The notes beneath the pieces were generated by a model that saw nothing but the letters and a program-made list of their open reading frames with translations, was not told the origin of the DNA and did no database searches. This document shows positions 1-5,468 of a stretch of 5,468 nt of DNA, one piece after another (position 1 is the stretch's first letter; every line of letters starts with the position of its first letter). Made by a program: the position numbers and the translations under genes. This stretch comes from Sphingobacteriales bacterium (GTDB taxonomy: Bacteria > Bacteroidota > Bacteroidia > Sphingobacteriales > Sphingobacteriaceae), in contig CANJWU010000087.1 of assembly GCA_947478655.1 (NCBI GenBank), positions 1 through 5,468 on the forward strand, written 5' to 3'.

Positions 1-920
1 CTATCGGTACCTAAACAAATATTTGCGCCTGCTGCTTGTAAGAACGAAATATCGGGTAATTTATTTTCGATGAATAGATTGGCATTGGCACAAATCACAT
101 AATATATTTCGTTGCCCGATTGTTTGGCGAGTTCCATATCTGCGGGAGATAGATAAGTATTGTGCACCAATCCCAATTTTTGCGATTGAAATTTTTGAAT
201 GTATGATGCAAGCGAAGAATCAAATCCAGCTTCGAAATGCGAAATATCAATATTAAATTTTTCGTATAAACGCGTAAAATCTCCACTGGCATTTTGCATA
301 AAAATATTTTCTGCCGCAGATTCTTGGTTATGAATACTGATGGTTTGATTGTTGGCTAATGCGGCAATCGCTTGCATTAACTTAGTCGAAACAGAATATG
401 GTGCATGCGGTACAATGCTCGAATGGCTTAGCTTTGCGGCTGCTTGCATTTGCAAAGCATCCATTATAATTTTTTCTGCACGCTCCGGATTAAATCCAAT
501 TACTTCAAAAAAAGTATGGTAAAAAATCGGGGATTGTTTTTTAATTGCTATGCTCGATAAATTATTGGAAATATCGCCTACCGCTACAATTCCTTCTGCT
601 TGCATTTGCGCATCGGCTTTTAAAGCTGCGGCTAAAATGTCTTTTTCCGAAAAACTATTGCGCTTAGTTTGTACACCTAAAATAAAATCGACAATACCAG
701 TTTGCTCGGGCAAGCTATTGTGCAAATGTGATAATTCTACATGGCAATGGCTATTGATAAAACCAGGCGCTAAATAGCCCTCCAATACTTCTACCTCCAT
801 TAAACTATCGGCATTGGGTAAAATGGCTTCGATGGCTCCCGCATCATTCAAAACCAAAACGCCATTGTTTATTGGGCTTTGGTTCATCGGGAAGAGGATA
901 TCGGCAGTTATTTTACGCAT
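1..920 (-). CDS. Amidohydrolase-superfamily deaminase (MtaD/TrzN-like), C-terminus cut by window edge
   Basis: The frame is open from the ATG at 918-920 to the left edge, giving 306 residues of a family that is usually about 380-450 long. Metal-dependent hydrolase landmarks appear in order: GFINSHCHVE with the metal-binding H58-x-H60; VPHAPYSVS around H172, typical of cyclic amidine deaminases; IHNQE with H197 and catalytic E200; the second helix motif VHN (H253); and LGTD, whose D306 is the last complete codon, so the active site is complete and only the C-terminal strands are missing. Family knowledge suggests a cytosolic Zn/Fe enzyme deaminating a purine-like or S-adenosylhomocysteine/methylthioadenosine-like compound; aminodeoxyfutalosine deaminase is another possibility. 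The substrate cannot be read from the sequence. The motif CANANL (277-282) has Ala where I recall relatives having Pro. The gene is divergent from rlmN across 48 bp. Superfamily assignment is secure; function is not. Confidence 0.9.
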   Translation of the reverse strand, partial: MRKITADILFPMNQSPINNGVLVLNDAGAIEAILPNADSLMEVEVLEGYLAPGFINSHCHVELSHLHNSLPEQTGIVDFILGVQTKRNSFSEKDILAAALKADAQMQAEGIVAVGDISNNLSSIAIKKQSPIFYHTFFEVIGFNPERAEKIIMDALQMQAAAKLSHSSIVPHAPYSVSTKLMQAIAALANNQTISIHNQESAAENIFMQNASGDFTRLYEKFNIDISHFEAGFDSSLASYIQKFQSQKLGLVHNTYLSPADMELAKQSGNEIYYVICANANLFIENKLPDISFLQAAGANICLGTD

Positions 921-923
921 GCC

Positions 924-931
924 CAAAGATA
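924..931 (-). promoter_or_regulatory. Putative Bacteroidota -7 element (TATCTTTG) for the amidohydrolase gene
   Basis: Read on the minus strand, TATCTTTG matches the Bacteroidota -7 consensus TAnnTTTG perfectly and ends 3 nt before the ATG at 920. The best -33 candidate is TTA at 953-955, 21 nt upstream, a 2/3 match to TTG. If used, transcription would begin at or next to the A of the start codon, giving a leaderless mRNA. The call rests on consensus match and position only. Confidence 0.45.
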
Positions 932-956
932 AATTCTAAATCCAAATTGTTATAAC

Positions 957-964
957 TAATTTTA
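957..964 (+). promoter_or_regulatory. Weak -7-like element (TAATTTTA) ahead of rlmN
   Basis: TAATTTTA differs from TAnnTTTG only at the last base and ends 4 nt before the GTG at 969. The -33 region offers only TTC at 934-936, 20 nt upstream. It sits in the same 48-bp spacer as the minus-strand element, so the two promoters, if real, would overlap back to back. No Shine-Dalgarno sequence is visible before the GTG. Confidence 0.25.
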
Positions 965-968
965 CGCC

Positions 969-2036
969 GTGGAAAATCAAGAAATTAAGCAAGATATAAG
1001 AGCCCTGAGCCTGCCGTCATTGAAAGAAGCCTTTGTAAGTATGGGCGAAAAGCCCTTCAGGGCGCAGCAAGTGTACGAATGGCTTTGGAAAAAATCGGCG
1101 CGCTCGTTTGAGAGCATGAGCAATTTATCGAAAGAATTGCGCGCACAACTCGAGCAACATTATGTCATCAATGCAGTAAGCATACAAAGTTACCAGAAAA
1201 GTAAAGACCGCACCATTAAAAATGGCTTTCGCTTGGCCGATGGCAATTTGGTAGAAGGCGTGTTGATTCCCAATACCGACCGCATGACGGCTTGCGTATC
1301 TTCGCAAGTGGGTTGCAGTTTAACTTGTAAATTTTGCGCAACAGGTTATATGGATCGCAAAAGAAATTTAAATGCCGACGAAATTTACGATCAAGTGGTT
1401 TTATTGAACGAACAATCTACTTCCTTTTACGACAGACCGCTTACCAATATTGTGTATATGGGCATGGGCGAGCCGCTTTTAAATTATGCTAATGTATTGC
1501 AATCGATTGATCGCATTACGGCTGAAGATGGATTGAATATGTCTTATAAAAGAATTACGGTTAGTACGGCGGGCATTGCTAAAATGATTCGCAAATTAGG
1601 CGAAGACGAAGTGAAATTTAATTTGGCTTTATCGCTGCATGCAGCTAACGATGCTAAGCGAAATGAAATCATGCCCATTAATGAAAGCAATACATTGGAG
1701 GCCCTAGCCGATGCTTTAAAATATTATTACGAAAAAACACAAAACCCGGTAACCTACGAATACATTATATTTAGCGGGGTGAATGATGAAATAGAAGATG
1801 CCCGCGAGTTGGTTGAATTTTGCGCGCACATTCCTTGCAAAGTAAATATCATTGAATACAATCCCATTGCGCTTGCTGATTTTATTAATGCACAAGAAGA
1901 TAAAGTAGAATCTTTTGCCGATTATTTAAGACGCAATGGCGTGATCACCAATATTCGCCGAAGCAGAGGAAAAGATATTGATGCCGCTTGCGGACAATTG
2001 GCCATCAAAGAGCGCGCTCCTAAAGCAAACGATTAA
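969..2036 (+). CDS. rlmN: Dual-specificity 23S rRNA (A2503-C2) / tRNA (A37-C2) methyltransferase RlmN
   Basis: This cytosolic radical-SAM enzyme uses a [4Fe-4S] cluster and two SAM molecules to methylate C2 of A2503 in 23S rRNA and of A37 in some tRNAs, which supports decoding accuracy. The 355-residue protein has the family N-terminal domain (GEKPFRAQQVYEWLWKK, about 26-42), then E96, equivalent to E. coli E105. C109 in CVSSQVGC is the adduct-forming Cys (E. coli C118). The cluster ligands are C116-x3-C120-x2-C123, followed by the SAM motif GMGEP at 165-169. C341 in AACGQL is the methyl-carrier Cys (E. coli C355). All key residues are present. An in-frame TAA at 957-959 makes the GTG at 969 the only start keeping the full N-terminal domain; the next Met is residue 25. 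Cfr, the C8-methylating paralog, is less likely given this housekeeping context. comF follows after 49 bp on the same strand. Confidence 0.96.
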   Translation: MENQEIKQDIRALSLPSLKEAFVSMGEKPFRAQQVYEWLWKKSARSFESMSNLSKELRAQLEQHYVINAVSIQSYQKSKDRTIKNGFRLADGNLVEGVLIPNTDRMTACVSSQVGCSLTCKFCATGYMDRKRNLNADEIYDQVVLLNEQSTSFYDRPLTNIVYMGMGEPLLNYANVLQSIDRITAEDGLNMSYKRITVSTAGIAKMIRKLGEDEVKFNLALSLHAANDAKRNEIMPINESNTLEALADALKYYYEKTQNPVTYEYIIFSGVNDEIEDARELVEFCAHIPCKVNIIEYNPIALADFINAQEDKVESFADYLRRNGVITNIRRSRGKDIDAACGQLAIKERAPKAND

Positions 2037-2051
2037 GTACTAAGTATGCAG

Positions 2052-2082
2052 TTGTAAAAAATCACAAGGCCAATTAATTTTG
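2052..2082 (+). promoter_or_regulatory. Putative Bacteroidota promoter of comF (TTG-N20-TAATTTTG)
   Basis: TTG at 2052-2054 and TAATTTTG at 2075-2082 are separated by 20 nt, fitting the Bacteroidota consensus TTG-N17-23-TAnnTTTG at every defined position. The -7 element ends 3 nt before the ATG at 2086, so the transcript would begin at about the start codon. This is the best promoter match in the window. It suggests comF can be transcribed independently of rlmN, although read-through from rlmN over the 49-bp gap remains possible. Confidence 0.5.
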
Positions 2083-2085
2083 GCC
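2068..2085. repeat. Perfect inverted repeat GGCCAA-N6-TTGGCC abutting the comF start codon
   Basis: The 6-bp arms at 2068-2073 and 2080-2085 are exact reverse complements around the AT spacer TTAATT. The right arm overlaps the -7 element of comF and touches its ATG. No T-tract follows, so it does not look like an intrinsic terminator for rlmN. It could be an operator for a dimeric regulator, a small RNA hairpin in rlmN read-through transcripts, or chance; the sequence does not decide. Confidence 0.5.
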
Positions 2086-2781
2086 ATGCATTTGCTTTTT
2101 CAATATTTACAAAATTTCTCCGAATTACTCTATCCTAAATTGTGTGGGGGTTGCGGCAATCATTTATACGAAAACGAAGAGGTGGTTTGCGTGTATTGCA
2201 GAGCGAGCTTGCCTTTGAGCGGCGAATGTGATTTTGAAAACAATGCCAGCGAAAAACTATTTTGGGGCAAAGTGTCTATTACTGCTGCCGCCAGTTTTTT
2301 ATTCTTTCAAAAAAAATCGAGCACCCAACATTTATTGCATCAACTCAAATACCAACAAAAAGAAAATATTGGCGAATGGCTAGGCGAACAATTTGCTTAT
2401 AGCTTGCAAAGCAAAGGACGCTTTGCTGCGGTCGAAATAATTATTCCAATTCCCTTGCATCCATCGCGCATTAAATTTAGAGGTTATAACCAATGCGATG
2501 CCATTGCCCGCGGCATGGCTAGCGTTTTGCAAATTCCAATTGTTAATGGTGTTCTTATTAGAAGCGTTGCCACCCAAAGTCAAACTAAAAAAAATAGGTT
2601 TCAGCGGTTCGAAAATATGAATAGTGTTTTTAGCCTTGCGCAAGCAAGCGCCATCAAAGGAAAAAATATTTTATTATTAGACGATGTACTCACCACTGGC
2701 GCCACTCTAGTTAGTGCCGCACAAGTTTTGCAACAAGCCGGTAGTAATAAACTTTTTATTGGAGCGATTGCAAAGGCATAG
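2086..2781 (+). CDS. comF: ComF family phosphoribosyltransferase-like protein
   Basis: This 231-residue cytosolic protein has the full ComF architecture. It starts with an N-terminal four-Cys zinc site, C20-x2-C23-x11-C35-x2-C38. A PRTase domain follows with LLHQLKYQ (83-90), IPIPLHPSR (120-128), RGYNQ (132-136), TQSQTKKNRFQRFENM (163-178), and the PRPP-binding loop LLLDDVLTTGATL (196-208) carrying the Asp pair D199-D200. In naturally competent bacteria ComF acts in the cytosol during DNA uptake alongside DprA and primosomal proteins, but ComF homologs are widespread and their PRTase substrate is unknown, so a competence role here is inference. The ATG at 2086 is preferred over the in-frame TTG at 2080, because the promoter-like element and inverted repeat end immediately before it and the extension adds only two residues. 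The gene lies 49 bp after rlmN and ends 2 bp from the stop codon of dxs on the other strand. Confidence 0.93.
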   Translation: MHLLFQYLQNFSELLYPKLCGGCGNHLYENEEVVCVYCRASLPLSGECDFENNASEKLFWGKVSITAAASFLFFQKKSSTQHLLHQLKYQQKENIGEWLGEQFAYSLQSKGRFAAVEIIIPIPLHPSRIKFRGYNQCDAIARGMASVLQIPIVNGVLIRSVATQSQTKKNRFQRFENMNSVFSLAQASAIKGKNILLLDDVLTTGATLVSAAQVLQQAGSNKLFIGAIAKA

Positions 2782-2783
2782 AA

Positions 2784-4667
2784 TTAATAAACTTCCCTAA
2801 CAGCTGCAGCAATAGCCTCTGCGTCGAAGCCGCATTCTTTCCAGAGTTCTGGTTGTTCGCCGTGTTCGATGTATTGATCGGGAATACCTAAGCGTTTTAC
2901 AATGGCGTTTAATTGGTGATCTGCCATAAATTCTAATACAGCCGAACCAACGCCTCCTTGTAAGCATCCGTCTTCTACGGTAATAATGTGGGTATAGTTT
3001 TCGAATACTTCGCGCAACATTTTTTCGTCTAATGGTTTAGCGAATCGTAAATCGTAATGTGCTGGAAATATATTTTCTTTGGCTAATTGTTCGCAGGCTG
3101 CTACTGCAAAATTTCCTGGATGGCCTAAAGTTAAAATGGCTACTTTTTCTCCATCTTTAATTTTTCTGCCAATACCAACTGGTAAAATTTCTAATGGTGT
3201 TTTCCAATCTACCATTACGCCATTACCTCTAGGATAGCGAATAGTAAAGGGTCCCATGTTATCTTGCGAAGCGGTATACATTAAATTGCGCAACTCTTGT
3301 TCGTTCATTGGTGCAGCAATCGTCATTTTTGGAATACAACGCATATAGGCAATATCGTAAGCGCCATGATGCGTAGGACCATCGGCTCCTGCAAAACCTG
3401 CGCGGTCTAAACAAAATACGACATTCAAATTTTGTAAAGCTACATCGTGCAATACTTGATCGTAAGCACGCTGCATAAACGAAGAATAAATATTACAAAA
3501 AGGAATTAAACCTTGCGTAGCTAAACCTGCCGAAAAAGTAACCGCATGTTGTTCTGCAATACCCACATCGAAAGCCCTGTCTGGCATGGCTTTCATCATA
3601 ATGTTTAAAGAACTTCCACTTGGCATCGCCGGTGTAACGCCCATAATTTTTTCGTTGGCTTGCGCCATTTCTAATAGCGTATGTCCAAATACATCTTGGT
3701 ATTTGGGTGGCTGCGGTGTAGTCGAAGTACTCTTTTTTATTTCTCCGGTAATTTTATCGAACAAACCTGGCGCATGCCATTTGGTTTGATCTTGCTCGGC
3801 TAATTCAAATCCTTTTCCTTTTACCGTTAAGCAATGTAAAATTTTCGGGCCTGGTATGTCTTTTAAATCGGCTAATACTTTTACTAAATGATCTACATCG
3901 TGTCCATCTACCGGACCAAAATATCGGAAATTAAGCGATTCAAATAAATTACTTTGTTTAAGCAAAGCGCCTTTCAAACCTTTCTCTACTTTCTTGACTA
4001 TTTCTTGTGCATTGGGGCCAAACTTGCTTACCAAGCCTAATAATTTCCAAATATCTTCGCGTACTTTATTATAGGTATGCGAAGTGGTAATGTCTGTTAA
4101 ATATTCTTTAAGCGCGCCAACGTTAGGATCTATCGACATACAGTTGTCGTTCAATACCACTAATAAATTAGCGCCCGAAACCCCTGCATGGTTCATCGCT
4201 TCGAAAGCCATTCCAGCTGTCATGGCGCCATCGCCAATAACGGCAATGTGTTGACGATTGCTATCGCCTTTGTATTGCGATGCTACTGCCATTCCTAATG
4301 CAGCAGATATAGAAGTAGAAGAGTGACCTACGCCAAAAGTATCGTATTCACTTTCGGAGCGTTTAGGAAAACCGCTAATGCCTTTATAAATTCTATTGGT
4401 ATGAAAAACGTCTTTTCGACCTGTTAAAATTTTGTGGCCATAAGCCTGGTGCCCTACATCCCAAACTAATTGATCGTGTGGGGTATTGAATACATAGTGT
4501 AAAGCGGTGGTGAGTTCTACTACCCCTAAACTGGCTCCAAAATGTCCGCCATTTACCGATACTTGATCGATAATGGTTTGACGCAGCTCTTCACAAAAAT
4601 CTTTTAACTGATTTTCAGGTAGTTTGCGTAAATCGGAAGGGGAATTGATATGGGGTAATAAATTCAT
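2784..4667 (-). CDS. dxs: 1-deoxy-D-xylulose-5-phosphate synthase (first step of the MEP isoprenoid pathway)
   Basis: The enzyme condenses pyruvate and glyceraldehyde-3-phosphate, using thiamine diphosphate and Mg2+, to make DXP for isoprenoids and for thiamine and pyridoxal synthesis. The 627-residue protein begins NLLPHINSPSDLRKL as is usual, then shows H42 and H73 (E. coli H49 and H80). The ThDP/Mg motif is GDG (145-147) through NDN (173-175). Further landmarks are FRYFGPVDGHD (247-257), the cofactor-activating Glu E372 in GIAEQHAVT, then DRAGFAGADGPTHHG in the pyrimidine-binding domain, and a C-terminal transketolase domain ending near VEDGCLQGGVGSAV. Active-site residues look intact. The frame continues upstream to a TTG at 4715, adding 16 residues (start PYFTLLAYYSW) that family members lack, so the ATG at 4665-4667 is chosen. 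The gene is divergent from scpA and convergent with comF across 2 bp, leaving no room for a terminator between them. Confidence 0.97.
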   Translation of the reverse strand: MNLLPHINSPSDLRKLPENQLKDFCEELRQTIIDQVSVNGGHFGASLGVVELTTALHYVFNTPHDQLVWDVGHQAYGHKILTGRKDVFHTNRIYKGISGFPKRSESEYDTFGVGHSSTSISAALGMAVASQYKGDSNRQHIAVIGDGAMTAGMAFEAMNHAGVSGANLLVVLNDNCMSIDPNVGALKEYLTDITTSHTYNKVREDIWKLLGLVSKFGPNAQEIVKKVEKGLKGALLKQSNLFESLNFRYFGPVDGHDVDHLVKVLADLKDIPGPKILHCLTVKGKGFELAEQDQTKWHAPGLFDKITGEIKKSTSTTPQPPKYQDVFGHTLLEMAQANEKIMGVTPAMPSGSSLNIMMKAMPDRAFDVGIAEQHAVTFSAGLATQGLIPFCNIYSSFMQRAYDQVLHDVALQNLNVVFCLDRAGFAGADGPTHHGAYDIAYMRCIPKMTIAAPMNEQELRNLMYTASQDNMGPFTIRYPRGNGVMVDWKTPLEILPVGIGRKIKDGEKVAILTLGHPGNFAVAACEQLAKENIFPAHYDLRFAKPLDEKMLREVFENYTHIITVEDGCLQGGVGSAVLEFMADHQLNAIVKRLGIPDQYIEHGEQPELWKECGFDAEAIAAAVREVY

Positions 4668-4701
4668 GTATTGCGCTGGCCAACTATAATAGGCTAATAA
4701 G

Positions 4702-4733
4702 GTAAAATACGGCAAATTGTTTTAAAATTCCAA
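4702..4733 (-). promoter_or_regulatory. Weak promoter candidate for dxs (TTG-N21-TATTTTAC)
   Basis: Read on the minus strand, TTG at 4733-4731 is followed after 21 nt by TATTTTAC at 4709-4702, which matches the -7 consensus in TA and the first two of its three T's but not the final TG. If functional, transcription would begin roughly 30 nt before the ATG at 4667 and downstream of the alternative TTG start at 4715, supporting the shorter Dxs. The match is weak and this AT-rich spacer yields such matches easily. Confidence 0.25.
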
Positions 4734-4765
4734 TAAATTTCCATTCTAGGGAGCAAAAAAATTAC

Positions 4766-4773
4766 TATTTTCG
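4766..4773 (+). promoter_or_regulatory. Putative -7 element (TATTTTCG) ahead of scpA
   Basis: TATTTTCG matches TAnnTTTG at all but one defined position and ends 6 nt before the ATG at 4780. The -33 region offers only TTC at 4744-4746, 19 nt upstream. The short distance predicts a leader of only a few nucleotides. No purine-rich Shine-Dalgarno sequence lies at the usual distance; the GGAG at 4749-4753 is about 26 nt away, too far to serve. Confidence 0.35.
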
Positions 4774-4779
4774 TGGCTT

Positions 4780-5468
4780 ATGAATTGGATAAAAGAAAAG
4801 TTTGCCATTAGACTACCTCAGTTCGAAGGGCCTTTCGACTTGTTGCTCTTTTTTATTGAGCGCGACGAGTTAGATATTTACGATATTCCAATTGCTCAAA
4901 TCACCAACGATTTTCTTCGTTATATCGAAGAAATGACTACCCTGAACATCGAACTGGCCAGCGAATTTATTTTAGTAGCGGCGCGTTTAATGCAAATCAA
5001 AGCGCGCATGTTATTGCCTCGTCCAGAAATTGATGCCGAAGGTAACGAAGTAGATCCGCGTAAAGATTTAATCCAAAAATTATTGGAGTATAAACTTTTT
5101 AAAGAAGCTTCGCTTGATTTAGAATTTTTACAAGAAGAAAGAACCAAACAATATCGTAAAGGAAATTTCAGTACCGATTTTAAATTGGTGCGCGAAAGTG
5201 CGAGTCAAGAAGACGAATTGCAAACGCTAGATTTATATCGTTTGCTTACGGTGTATCATAAAGTCTGGAACAGATTCCACAATAAACCCGAAGAAGTAAA
5301 ACATACGGTTGTTCAATATCCTTATTCTATTGAAGAACAAAAAAATTATGTAAGCCGTTTGTTGTTGAGTAACGAAAAATTAAATTTCGAAACCATTTTA
5401 AAAGAAAGTAAAGACCGCGTGCAATTGGTGTATTCTTTCTTAGCCATTTTAGAAATGTTGCAACAAGA
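4780..5468 (+). CDS. scpA: Segregation and condensation protein A (kleisin of SMC-ScpAB), C-terminus cut by window edge
   Basis: ScpA bridges the head of one SMC subunit and the neck of the other, and recruits ScpB, forming the bacterial condensin that organises and segregates the chromosome on the nucleoid. The 229 visible residues (family about 240-270) open with the hallmark PQFEGPFDLLLFFIERDELDIYDIPI (split here as about 13-38), the N-terminal SMC-neck helix region. EFILVAARLMQIKARMLLP follows in about 60-78. A charged, variable linker covers about 80-200, and DRVQLVYSFLAILEML at 212-227 is the start of the C-terminal winged helix that contacts the SMC head. The first Met fits the family start, a few residues before the FEGP motif. 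Only the end of the winged helix is missing. scpB is not in the window; whether it follows cannot be seen. The gene is divergent from dxs over about 112 bp. Confidence 0.94.
   Translation, partial: MNWIKEKFAIRLPQFEGPFDLLLFFIERDELDIYDIPIAQITNDFLRYIEEMTTLNIELASEFILVAARLMQIKARMLLPRPEIDAEGNEVDPRKDLIQKLLEYKLFKEASLDLEFLQEERTKQYRKGNFSTDFKLVRESASQEDELQTLDLYRLLTVYHKVWNRFHNKPEEVKHTVVQYPYSIEEQKNYVSRLLLSNEKLNFETILKESKDRVQLVYSFLAILEMLQQ

Larger units (their letters stand above)
4668..4779. other. Divergent intergenic spacer between dxs and scpA
   Basis: This AT-rich spacer of about 112 bp carries the weak promoter candidates for both flanking genes. The first 48 bp (4668-4715) could be read as a 16-residue N-terminal extension of Dxs from a TTG start, but that is not family-like. 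I see no terminator hairpin, no convincing riboswitch and no small ORF. In particular I see no thiamine-pyrophosphate riboswitch (THI-box) before dxs, which might have been considered because the enzyme uses ThDP. Confidence 0.6.

Noticed and set aside
95..292. 65-codon minus-strand reading frame
   Set aside because: It is an alternative frame of the same strand within the amidohydrolase, which reads through this stretch without interruption, so there is no frameshift here.
550..777. 75-codon plus-strand reading frame
   Set aside because: It lies antisense inside the amidohydrolase gene, whose own frame is open and carries the conserved motifs; its translation resembles no family I know.
969..2036. 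Cfr-type antibiotic-resistance methyltransferase
   Set aside because: Cfr shares the CxxxCxxC and methyl-carrier Cys, but overall sequence, N-terminal domain and the housekeeping context fit RlmN, and there is no mobile element nearby.
2068..2085. Rho-independent terminator for rlmN
   Set aside because: The 6-bp stem is short, has no following T-tract, and runs straight into the comF ATG.
2380..2643. 87-codon minus-strand frame inside comF
   Set aside because: It is antisense to the conserved PRTase core of ComF and has no start signal or recognisable domain.
4668..4779. Thiamine-pyrophosphate riboswitch ahead of dxs
   Set aside because: The spacer is short and AT-rich and lacks the conserved CUGAGA and ACCUGA-type core of the THI-box.
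4920..5147. 75-codon minus-strand, serine- and lysine-rich frame inside scpA
   Set aside because: It is a shadow of ScpA on the opposite strand with low-complexity composition and no family resemblance.
1..5468. A novel multi-gene defence, mobile or biosynthetic system
   Set aside because: All five genes belong to well-known core families, none is linked to mobile-element hallmarks, and there is no unexplained gene-sized space.

Overview
The window is a compact stretch of chromosomal housekeeping genes from a member of the Bacteroidota. I infer this from the AT-rich sequence, the absence of Shine-Dalgarno sequences ahead of the starts, TAnnTTTG-type promoter elements close to the start codons, and the style of the proteins. 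A genus cannot be fixed from the sequence alone; families such as Chitinophagaceae are possible.

The layout, left to right, has five genes. An amidohydrolase/deaminase on the minus strand runs off the left edge (1-920). It is divergent, across 48 bp, from rlmN on the plus strand (969-2036, GTG start), which encodes the radical-SAM 23S rRNA/tRNA adenine-C2 methyltransferase. A comF-type phosphoribosyltransferase gene follows on the same strand (2086-2781). It meets dxs, encoding 1-deoxy-D-xylulose-5-phosphate synthase on the minus strand (2784-4667), tail to tail with only 2 bp between the stop codons. After a divergent spacer of about 112 bp comes scpA on the plus strand (4780 to the right edge), the kleisin subunit of the SMC condensin complex, cut off near its C-terminus.

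The genes serve separate core functions: purine-like small-molecule deamination (inferred), ribosome and tRNA modification, a competence-family PRTase of unknown role here, isoprenoid precursor synthesis and chromosome organisation. Nothing ties them into one pathway. There is no tRNA, rRNA, CRISPR array, insertion sequence, phage gene or toxin-antitoxin pair, and no gene-free stretch longer than about 115 bp.

I see no undescribed multi-gene system. The most interesting signals are regulatory. Four of the five start codons have a perfect or near-perfect TAnnTTTG element 3-6 nt upstream, a geometry that predicts leaderless or nearly leaderless mRNAs. A perfect inverted repeat also overlaps the comF promoter and abuts its start codon.
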